Shown here: one piece after another, positions 7,421 through 13,710 of the stretch
Numbering within the stretch: position 1 is the stretch's first letter
Layout: each line of letters begins with the position of its first letter
Source: CAZSNT01 sp964607765
GTDB lineage: Bacteria; Verrucomicrobiota; Lentisphaeria; Oligosphaerales; JABHEG01
NCBI GenBank assembly: GCA_964607765.1
Contig: CAZSNT010000185.1
Span: 1-18,829, forward strand
DNA length: 18,829 nt
Direction: 5' to 3'
Notes under the pieces: model-generated
Databases searched by the model: none
Seen by the model: the letters and a program-made list of their open reading frames with translations, nothing else
What the model was told of the DNA's origin: nothing
Made by a program: the position numbers and the translations under genes

Positions 7421-9256
7421 TCATGTCTGGCGGCCGAAGCGCTTCTCCAGCTCTTTGAAGGACAGGTTGATCATGACCGGCCGACCGTGCGGACAGGTGT
7501 AGGGCATCTCCGTTCCGGCGAGGTCCGCGAGCAGCCGTCGGATCTCCCGTTCGTCCAGGGCATCGTTCGCCTTGACTGCATGTTTGCAGGCCGCCTGGGC
7601 CAGCCGTACGTCGTCGGAGATATTCCCGGCGTCCACGCCTTGGCGCAAGTCGTCGAGCATGTCCTGCAGCAGACCCGACACGTTCTCTTCCGGGAAGCTG
7701 GTAGGCACGGCAGTCACCAGAAACGTGTTGCCGCCAAAGTGTTCCAGGCCGAACCCCAGGCGCTTCAGGTCGTCCAGATGCTGCTGCAGCAGCGCGGCGT
7801 CCGTGGGAGTGAGGTCGATGGTCACCGGCAGCAACAGCTGCTGGCGCGCACCTGCCCGGCCGCTGGCTATCCGCAGCAGCTGCTCGAACAGGATCCGTTC
7901 GTGCGCGGCGTGCTGGTCGATCAGCACCAACCCCTCCGCACCCTCCGCAATGAGGTATAGATCGGCAATCGTCCCCAGTATCTGCAGCGTCCGCAACTCG
8001 TCTCGCGTAGCCGCCGACGGCGATGTCCCTGCGCCCGTCCCTGCAGGTCCGCCTGCTGCCGCACCCGCGGAGGTTGCAGCCGGCGTGTCGGCCGCATGCC
8101 CGGGAGCCGCTGCAGGCCCCGGGACCGGCAGCGGCGCGCCGAGAGGCGTGGCCAGCAGGTTCGGCTGATCAAGAATCGCGCCCAAAGCCAGCGGGGGAGG
8201 GGGGGCACTCGGGCCGGCGCTCGGGCCGGCGCCGAATGACGGCTGCGCAGGTACGGCCAACTCGCCGGCCAGCTCACGCAATGCGCGACCCACTGCGGCA
8301 GTGACCACTCGGCCGACAAGCCGAGACTCGCGGAACCGCACCTCGCGTTTGGCCGGGTGCACATTGACGTCGACGCGCTCCGGGTCGATCTCTATGTAGA
8401 GGACGACAGGTGGGTAACGCCCCTTCATGACCATCGTGTGATACGCATCGCGGATGCCGAAATACACCGTGTTGGCCGTAGCAGGCCGACCGTTGACAAA
8501 CACGCGCTGCTCACGCCGGCTCGAGCGGGTAAGCCCCGGCCGAGCCACAAAGCCGCTGACGCGGATGCCGTCCTCGTGGTAGTCGACCGCGGCCATGGCG
8601 GCGAGCACGTCCTTACCAAGGAGCATGGCCAGGCGCGTGCCCACGTTGCCCGACTGCCGCGCGTGCAGCACCTGCCGGTCGTTCATGGTCAACTCGAACG
8701 TCACATCCGAGTGAGCCAACGCGTGCAACAGCACCGCTTCCTGGATGTGCCCGTCTTCCGTGGTCCGGCTCTGCAGGAACTTCCGGCGTGCCGGGACATT
8801 GGCGAACAGGTGCTCAACCTTGATGTTCGTGCCGGGAGGACAGCCGCAGTCCCTCACATCGCGCAATACCCCACTCTCGATCAGCACTTCCGTCCCGGAA
8901 ATCTGTTCCGCAGTGCGCGTCTGCAGCAGGAACCGGCTGACCGCCGCAATGCTCGGAAGCGCTTCGCCGCGGAATCCGAGCGTTGCTATCCGGTCAATGT
9001 CACCGGGCTCCCGGATCTTGCTCGTGGCGTGCGGCTCGATGCACAGCATGGCGTCCTCGCGGTCCATGCCGCAGCCGTCGTCGCTGATCTGGATCAGGCG
9101 CCGCCCGCCCTGCCGTGTCTGCACGGTGATCCGCTTCGCTCCGGCATCGAGGGAGTTCTCCACGAGCTCTTTGACCACTGATGCAGGGCGCTCAACCACT
9201 TCCCCGGCGGCGATACGATTGGCCAGAATGTCGGGCAGGATGCGTATGGAGCTCAT
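7421..9256 (-). CDS. mutL: DNA mismatch repair protein MutL with endonuclease-type C-terminus
   Basis: MutL couples MutS mismatch recognition to strand nicking and excision. The N-terminal GHKL ATPase motifs are complete: VENSLDAGA, DDGCGM and GFRGEALPSIAAVS, plus HPAKREVRF at the end of the transducer domain. A low-complexity Ala/Pro/Gly linker spans about 330-417, and a 12-bp tandem duplication within it (8208-8231) encodes a repeated GPSA. The C-terminal dimerisation domain has DQHAAHERILFE (447-458), fitting the DQHA-x2-E-x4-E metal-binding nuclease motif, then ACKHA (near 557) and CPHGRP (588-593). It is therefore predicted to nick DNA itself, as in MutH-less bacteria. Its ATG overlaps the TPR gene stop by 4 nt (9253-9256), indicating coupled translation. 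Confidence 0.96.
   Translation of the reverse strand: MSSIRILPDILANRIAAGEVVERPASVVKELVENSLDAGAKRITVQTRQGGRRLIQISDDGCGMDREDAMLCIEPHATSKIREPGDIDRIATLGFRGEALPSIAAVSRFLLQTRTAEQISGTEVLIESGVLRDVRDCGCPPGTNIKVEHLFANVPARRKFLQSRTTEDGHIQEAVLLHALAHSDVTFELTMNDRQVLHARQSGNVGTRLAMLLGKDVLAAMAAVDYHEDGIRVSGFVARPGLTRSSRREQRVFVNGRPATANTVYFGIRDAYHTMVMKGRYPPVVLYIEIDPERVDVNVHPAKREVRFRESRLVGRVVTAAVGRALRELAGELAVPAQPSFGAGPSAGPSAPPPPLALGAILDQPNLLATPLGAPLPVPGPAAAPGHAADTPAATSAGAAAGGPAGTGAGTSPSAATRDELRTLQILGTIADLYLIAEGAEGLVLIDQHAAHERILFEQLLRIASGRAGARQQLLLPVTIDLTPTDAALLQQHLDDLKRLGFGLEHFGGNTFLVTAVPTSFPEENVSGLLQDMLDDLRQGVDAGNISDDVRLAQAACKHAVKANDALDEREIRRLLADLAGTEMPYTCPHGRPVMINLSFKELEKRFGRQT
8208..8231. repeat. 12-bp tandem duplication inside the mutL linker
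   Basis: The unit CTCGGGCCGGCG occurs twice head to tail (8208-8219 and 8220-8231). It keeps the frame and duplicates four linker residues, so length variation here should be tolerated. Confidence 0.75.
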
Positions 9257-10074
9257 TGGGAAGAAGCGGAGGGAGCCGGGGCAGCAACCCCCGGTGTTCC
9301 TGCGTATTGCCGACGGATCGCGTTCACAATCCGCTGGAATCTCGGGTTGTGCCTCAACGTGTCAAGATGCGGATCCGAGATCTGGGCGAGAAGAAGAGCC
9401 CCCAGAGCGGCTCGCGCCCGCTCCAGATGATACAGAGCCCGGTCCTCGTCAAGCATCCGTGCGTACACACACGCCAAAGCGAAATGCACGGCCCCGTCGT
9501 TGGGCTCGTGCGTGAGCACAATTCTGAAATTCTCCAACGCCGGTCCGTACTTCGCCTGCCGCAGCTGTGCCACGCCCAGGCGCATCCGGAGCAGGCCGTC
9601 GTCGTCGGGAGCGAACTGCACCAGGAGCCGCAGGTACTTCTCAGCATCCGCGTAGTTCTGCCGCGCAAAACAGAGCGTGCCGAGTGCTTCCAGGGCCCGG
9701 GCGTCGTTCTCGTCCAAGTCAAGCACGGCCCGCAGGAGCTGGGCCGCGCCCTCCAGATTCCCCGCACTGTAGAATCGCTCGGCTTTCTGCAGCAGCAGAG
9801 CAGCCTGGTTGCCCTGCGCTTCGCCGTGGCCCGGCTCGTCCCGACCGACACGCGTCCGCGCAATGCCGTAGATGCCGAGCAGGCCCGTGCTCGTGTTCTG
9901 CACCGCGTCAAGGGAGTCCACAGTCACCCGCGCCCTCGCCGAGCCGGACTGGCGCGTCTCCAGAACAAGCGACGTGACGAACACGGTCAGCGCCAGCGTT
10001 GCGGTGAGAACAGCCACCCCGTACCTGTTCTTCGCTACCCCGTCTTCAGTTGGCGTACTTGCCGCTTCGTTCAT
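9253..10074 (-). CDS. Single-pass membrane protein with TPR repeats
   Basis: The 273-residue protein has a short N-terminal segment, one membrane helix at about 18-38 with no clear cleavage site, and a soluble part with tandem TPR-like helices from about 92 to 230 (for example LEGAAQLLRAVLDLDENDARALEALGTL). The tail is Ala/Pro/Ser-rich. TPR proteins are scaffolds, and the partner cannot be told from the sequence. It is the first gene of the operon, directly behind a good promoter, and its TGA overlaps the mutL ATG. The ribosome site is weak. The helix lacks a lipobox, so a membrane-anchored periplasmic protein is the best reading. Confidence 0.8.
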   Translation of the reverse strand: MNEAASTPTEDGVAKNRYGVAVLTATLALTVFVTSLVLETRQSGSARARVTVDSLDAVQNTSTGLLGIYGIARTRVGRDEPGHGEAQGNQAALLLQKAERFYSAGNLEGAAQLLRAVLDLDENDARALEALGTLCFARQNYADAEKYLRLLVQFAPDDDGLLRMRLGVAQLRQAKYGPALENFRIVLTHEPNDGAVHFALACVYARMLDEDRALYHLERARAALGALLLAQISDPHLDTLRHNPRFQRIVNAIRRQYAGTPGVAAPAPSASSQ

Positions 10075-10114
10075 CGCACACCGTATATCCGTTCCGGTTC
10101 GGCCATACCCCCAT

Positions 10115-10143
10115 AATATACCCCGGTGAGCGTCTTAAGACAA
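10115..10143 (-). promoter_or_regulatory. Sigma-70-type promoter for the TPR-mutL-lptD operon
   Basis: On the minus strand, -35 TTGTCT (10138-10143), a 17-nt spacer and -10 TATATT (10115-10120). This predicts a start near 10108 and a leader of about 34 nt before the TPR gene. Confidence 0.55.
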
Positions 10144-10276
10144 GGCGGCTGGTTCGCGCGTTGTGCTCGCCGAGGCGGACGCGTGATCGAGCCGGATCGA
10201 CCCTTTTTCTCCCCTACTCAGGTCCTACTTGGGGGCGGCGGGTCGTGCGGCAAATAAAGCGGCTCTCTGCCTTGTG

Positions 10277-10305
10277 TTTTCAGTTGGTTGCGCTACCGTT
10301 ATAAA
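10277..10305 (+). promoter_or_regulatory. Candidate promoter for the sigma-factor gene
   Basis: -10 TATAAA (10300-10305) lies 17 nt after a weak -35, TTTTCA (10277-10282). The predicted start near 10312 falls just before the leader hairpin and would give a leader of about 125 nt. Confidence 0.4.
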
Positions 10306-10320
10306 GTGTGTGGCCGAGAA

Positions 10321-10402
10321 CCGCCGCGCCTTTGGGGCTGTTCCTGCGCGGAGATCCCCAATAAACAGGCGCGGCGCCGCGTTTAGGTATACAGGCGCGG
10401 CG
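10321..10402 (+). promoter_or_regulatory. Structured leader of the sigma-factor gene with two alternative pairing arms
   Basis: The arm CGCCGCGCC (10322-10330) is exactly complementary to GGCGCGGCG at 10368-10376, enclosing a smaller stem TGGGG (10333-10337) with CCCCA (10356-10360). A 12-bp direct repeat, ACAGGCGCGGCG (10365-10376 and 10391-10402), supplies a second identical partner arm at 10394-10402. The upstream arm can therefore pair with either copy, the second lying 35 nt before the start codon. No U-tract follows, so this is not a simple terminator. Confidence 0.5.
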
Positions 10403-10437
10403 TCTTGACGATAATACCAGGGAGAGAAGCGAAGCCT

Positions 10438-11274
10438 ATGATCTCCGAAACTGATACGATGAAGCTGTACATGCAGCACATTGGACAGTATAACCTGGTC
10501 ACTCCGCAGGAAGAGATTGAGCTGGCCGCCCTGATCAAGCAGGGATCGGAGCCTGCCAGGCTCAAACTGATTCGGAGCAACCTCCGGCTCGTTGTCAAGA
10601 TCGCGCACGACTTCAAGGGACGCGGCCTGCCCCTGCTCGACCTCATCTCCGAAGGCAACATCGGACTGATGAAAGCCGTGGAGAAGTTCGACCCCTCGAA
10701 AGGCGCGAAACTGAGCAGCTACAGCGCGTGGTGGATCAAGCAGTCCATGCGTCGCGCCCTCTCCAATCAGTCCCGCATTATCCGCATTCCGGTACAGTCC
10801 GCAACCAAGATCGGCAAGATCCAGACCGCGCGGGCACAACTGAAAGAGAAACTCGGCCGTGACCCGACCGATGCCGAGATCGCCGAGACCGTTAACCTGA
10901 CCGAGCGGACCGTGTCCGGCCTGGGACGCGTCAGAACCACCACTATCTCCCTGCATGCCCCCATCCAGGAAGGCGAGAAGGGCGAGTTCCGCGATATCGT
11001 CCCGGACGACAGCGCAACCACGCCTGACAAAGTAGTGGAAGGCGACGAGAACCTGCGTCGGATGCTGAGACTGGTCGACCGCCTCGACGATCGGGAAAAG
11101 ACTATCATCAGTCTGCGCTTCGGCCTGAACGGCGAGCGCCCCCGCACGCTCGAGGAAGTCAGTCGCGTGATCGGACGCACACGCGAACGGATCCGGCAGA
11201 TCCAGAACCAGGTCCTCAAGAAACTCCGCATCATGCTCGAGGAAGAAGTCGAGCACGCGGAAGTCGTGGCCTGA
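10438..11274 (+). CDS. Group-2 RNA polymerase sigma-70-family factor
   Basis: It directs core RNA polymerase to promoters. In 278 residues it has region 1.2 (about 5-35), region 2 (about 45-115, including LPLLDLISEGNIGLMKAVEKF, shortened here to its ends LPLLDLI...AVEKF, and YSAWWIKQSMRRAL), region 3 (about 125-165) and region 4 with a helix-turn-helix and RTRERIRQIQNQVLKKLR (about 237-265). The acidic region 1.1 and the large non-conserved insert of housekeeping RpoD are absent, so it is probably an alternative or RpoS-like group-2 sigma rather than RpoD itself. The ATG at 10438 is chosen over an upstream in-frame TTG (10405) because GGGAGAG lies 11 nt before it and region 1.2 starts at once. 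It is transcribed away from the TPR-mutL operon. Confidence 0.9.
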   Translation: MISETDTMKLYMQHIGQYNLVTPQEEIELAALIKQGSEPARLKLIRSNLRLVVKIAHDFKGRGLPLLDLISEGNIGLMKAVEKFDPSKGAKLSSYSAWWIKQSMRRALSNQSRIIRIPVQSATKIGKIQTARAQLKEKLGRDPTDAEIAETVNLTERTVSGLGRVRTTTISLHAPIQEGEKGEFRDIVPDDSATTPDKVVEGDENLRRMLRLVDRLDDREKTIISLRFGLNGERPRTLEEVSRVIGRTRERIRQIQNQVLKKLRIMLEEEVEHAEVVA

Positions 11275-11286
11275 ACGAGATCGAGG

Positions 11287-11301
11287 GAGTGGGAGCCACT
11301 C
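11287..11301 (+). terminator. Possible hairpin after the sigma-factor gene
   Basis: GAGTGG pairs with CCACTC around a 3-nt loop, 12 nt after the sigma stop. Only TGTTC follows, so it is a weak terminator candidate between convergent genes. Confidence 0.3.
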
Positions 11302-11381
11302 TGTTCGCCGCGTTCCTCATCACGGTCATCCACGGCCTGCTCGCTCGCGTGTTCTGAGCGGCCCGCACCCCAGCCCGGGCG

Positions 11382-12371
11382 TCAGGCGTACCACGGACGC
11401 TTGCGGTCCCGCACCGGTCTCCGGCGTAGAACCTTGCCCGCAATCTCCGCGTCCTGCTTGACCTGGAAGTCGAACATACCCACGCAGATGAAGTCTGCAC
11501 CGTTCTGGAACGCGTGCAGGAACCCTCTCTTCGGGTGGATCGCACCCGCAGCCAGCACCTTGAACGCTATCCAGGGCCGTTTCACCTGCTCCATCACCGC
11601 AACGACGCGTTCCGGATTCGTGCACCACACGTTGTCATGCTGCGAGTTCTCGAACCACTCGCCGCTCTTGCCCTGGCCCGATGACCAGTAGTTCAGCTGG
11701 TGCAGTGTCTTCATGTAGAAGTCAGGGGCGACCCCGTGCGCCTCACACTCCTCCACGACCTCCAGCAGGTGACCCCCGACACCGGCAGCGACCCCCTTGT
11801 CGCGGATGATCCGGACCGTCTTGGCGATCAGGTCAAACCGCTTCTTGAGAGTCAGCTGATCACCCTCCACACCGCGCAGATACACAACGTCAGCACCGCC
11901 GTCCAGGTCATGCTGCACCGCCTGCTCAATCGCACGGTCGCTCATTCCCTCACGCACATGCACTTCACAGATGACCTGCATCGCTCCGTTGTGAGTGCGG
12001 TTGTAGCCGGCAACCACGTCGAGATACTGCGGGTTGATCAAGATCGTATTGACGCCGTGCCGCTCCGCAAGCGCCAGTGTCTCGGCGATCTTGGTGGGCG
12101 TGTTGTAGGACTTGGACAGCTTCGACACGTAAAGCAGGTCACGTGCGTGAGCCCAGCCGCCCATCAGATTGCCGCCCAGAATCAAACGGCTGATCGTCAC
12201 GTCGCCCAGAACGCCGCACGGCAACGCCGCGCCCGATTCACCGGTCTTCGCACGCAACCCGCCCGACGCGGCGTCGTTCCCGCTCTGCCGCTCGGCGCCC
12301 AGCGCAGTTGCCGCGGCCGAACTCAGCACGGACGCTTTGAGAAATGCTCTGCGATCAAGCTGCTTGTCCAT
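11382..12371 (-). CDS. Tat-exported protein with TIM-barrel/aldo-keto-reductase-like features, function unknown
   Basis: The 329-residue protein starts with a twin-arginine signal, DRRAFLKAS (6-14), followed by an Ala-rich hydrophobic stretch (VLSSAAATALGA), so it is probably folded and exported to the periplasm, perhaps with a cofactor. The body alternates strands and helices like a TIM barrel. The first part (ISRLILGGNLMGGW) recalls aldo/keto reductases, but the usual FDTA-x-x-YG segment is replaced by ILINPQYLD and the classical catalytic tetrad was not found. The end, RKRPWYA, was not recognised. The ATG at 12371 is preferred over an in-frame ATG at 12413 because AGGAGAG lies 7 nt upstream and the Tat motif then sits at the N terminus. 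It is last in the gatB group, 103 nt after the oxidoreductase. Confidence 0.75.
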   Translation of the reverse strand: MDKQLDRRAFLKASVLSSAAATALGAERQSGNDAASGGLRAKTGESGAALPCGVLGDVTISRLILGGNLMGGWAHARDLLYVSKLSKSYNTPTKIAETLALAERHGVNTILINPQYLDVVAGYNRTHNGAMQVICEVHVREGMSDRAIEQAVQHDLDGGADVVYLRGVEGDQLTLKKRFDLIAKTVRIIRDKGVAAGVGGHLLEVVEECEAHGVAPDFYMKTLHQLNYWSSGQGKSGEWFENSQHDNVWCTNPERVVAVMEQVKRPWIAFKVLAAGAIHPKRGFLHAFQNGADFICVGMFDFQVKQDAEIAGKVLRRRPVRDRKRPWYA

Positions 12372-12431
12372 GCGCGACTCTCCTGTTGCCACTCCTCGTC
12401 CAAGATAGGACACCGCGCAAATGCGTCAACC

Positions 12432-12473
12432 CGCCCCTCGCCCCTCGTCCCACGCCCTCGCGCCTCGCCACGG
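12432..12473. repeat. Degenerate heptamer tandem array after the oxidoreductase gene
   Basis: Six 7-nt units follow one another (CGCCCCT, CGCCCCT, CGTCCCA, CGCCCTC, GCGCCTC, GCCACGG). The array ends 1 nt before the complement of the oxidoreductase stop codon at 12475, so on the transcript it begins directly after the stop. The transcribed strand sense is purine-rich (GCGAGGG type). Confidence 0.65.
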
Positions 12474-12474
12474 C

Positions 12475-13665
12475 TCACGCAAGCGTCTCGTCCAGCTGCG
12501 CCAGCGGCCAGCCCTCCCACACGGCACGCTCGTAGACCTTGGCGTGCTCCTTGTCCCCGGCCATCACAACGCCGTCAACCGCGCCGTCACGCAGGTACAG
12601 GCACTCGTACACGCCATCACGTTCGCGCTCCACGCGCTCCACGTCTGGTGCGTCCGGCCTGGGCCGGTTCATGGAGAACAGGTAGCCGCCGAACACTTCG
12701 CACTTGAGCCGGTAGGGTCTGGCGTCGTAGGGGGTCACCTCTCCTGCCGCATTGGCGCCTGCCTGCAGGCCCTGCGTCTCGGCGGCGTGCCACAGATGGG
12801 TGACTCCGTGGCCGGGGAAACTCACTGCGTCGCCCGCGGCGTAGACATCGGGGCACGATGTCTGCAGATACTCGTTGACCACGATTCCCCTCTCGGTCGC
12901 CAGGCCTGCTTCACGTGCCAGACCCGTGTCCGGCACGGAGCCTGTGCACTCCACCACCGCGTCAAACGTCCGCACACCGCCGCCGATCTCCGTGCGGAAC
13001 GTACCGTCTGCCTCCACGTCCACGCGTGTCAGGGACGTGTTGAAGACCAGCTCGACGCCGTGTTGCTCGAACAGCGCCCGAAGCGCAGCGGCACTGCGCG
13101 CGGTGAGCTCACGCTCCATCATGGCAGGGCCTCGATGCACAACAGTCACGGCCTTGCCGGCCACACACAGTTGCTCCGCGACTTCCACACCCAGAACGCC
13201 CATGCCGAGCACCAGCACGCGAGAGGCCCGAGGGAGGAACGCCGTCAGCCGCTCCGCATCCGCTGCACATCTGACCACAAAGGCGCCCTCGTCGCTTTCC
13301 CGCACCAGACCTGTGCGGCGCGCCTGCGCCCCCGTCGCGAGGACCAACTTGCTCCAGTGCAAGGTTGCTCCCGAGTCCGTTTCGAGGCTGTGAACCGTCG
13401 GGTCGAGGCGCACCGCTCTCACGCCCTCCAGCACATGCACGGCGGTCGCCATGAACCAGTCCGAATCAGCCAGCGCGAACGCATCGCGCGCGAACCCGCT
13501 CGCGATGTTCTTTGAGATCTTGGTCCGCTTGTACGGCAGCCGCGCCTCGCCGTTTACCAGACAGACGCTCGCATCCGGGCTGACGCGGCGTACCCCTTTG
13601 ACGGCCGAAAGCCCTGCTATCCCTGCGCCTACAACCACGATATCCCACAGTTCGTCTTCAGGCAT
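12475..13665 (-). CDS. FAD-dependent NAD(P)H oxidoreductase, rubredoxin-reductase/NirB-N-terminal type
   Basis: The 396-residue flavoprotein belongs to the pyridine nucleotide-disulfide oxidoreductase fold. The FAD site is VVGAGIAGLS with GxGxxG at 13-18, the ATG motif is at 110-112 and the second FAD motif is VYAAGDA (D279). The NAD(P) site is VLVLGMGVLGVEVAEQL with GxGxxG at 154-159. The segment LPYKRTKISK (43-52) corresponds to LPY-x-R-x-x-LSK of rubredoxin and ferredoxin reductases. No CxxC redox pair was found and no rubredoxin gene is next to it, so its electron acceptor is unknown. The start has GGAGG close by and AAGGA 9 nt upstream. It lies 45 nt after the SpeE-like gene. Confidence 0.87.
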   Translation of the reverse strand: MPEDELWDIVVVGAGIAGLSAVKGVRRVSPDASVCLVNGEARLPYKRTKISKNIASGFARDAFALADSDWFMATAVHVLEGVRAVRLDPTVHSLETDSGATLHWSKLVLATGAQARRTGLVRESDEGAFVVRCAADAERLTAFLPRASRVLVLGMGVLGVEVAEQLCVAGKAVTVVHRGPAMMERELTARSAAALRALFEQHGVELVFNTSLTRVDVEADGTFRTEIGGGVRTFDAVVECTGSVPDTGLAREAGLATERGIVVNEYLQTSCPDVYAAGDAVSFPGHGVTHLWHAAETQGLQAGANAAGEVTPYDARPYRLKCEVFGGYLFSMNRPRPDAPDVERVERERDGVYECLYLRDGAVDGVVMAGDKEHAKVYERAVWEGWPLAQLDETLA

Positions 13666-13710
13666 GGCCTCCGTTCCTTCCGTCCAAGCACACGATCGCC
13701 TGCGGCCCGC

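Larger units (their letters stand above)
10075..10437. other. Divergent control region between the TPR-mutL operon and the sigma-factor gene
   Basis: About 360 nt without a gene. It contains a minus-strand promoter for the TPR operon (10115-10143), a plus-strand promoter candidate for the sigma gene (10277-10305) and the structured sigma-gene leader (10321-10402). Nothing recognisable was seen between 10144 and 10276. Confidence 0.7.

Noticed and set aside
10405..10433. TTGACG (10405-10410) as a -35 box
   Set aside because: No -10 lies at a suitable distance, and transcription from there would start within the sigma coding region.
10405..10437. TTG start for the sigma factor, adding 11 residues
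   Set aside because: No ribosome site precedes it, while the ATG at 10438 has GGGAGAG upstream and gives the usual N terminus.
10225..11256. Minus-strand open frame of 343 codons opposite the sigma factor
   Set aside because: The plus-strand sigma factor is unmistakable, and this frame has no domain or ribosome site.
11700..13515. Plus-strand open frames opposite the Tat protein and oxidoreductase genes
   Set aside because: Antisense shadows; part of one is just translation of the heptamer array.
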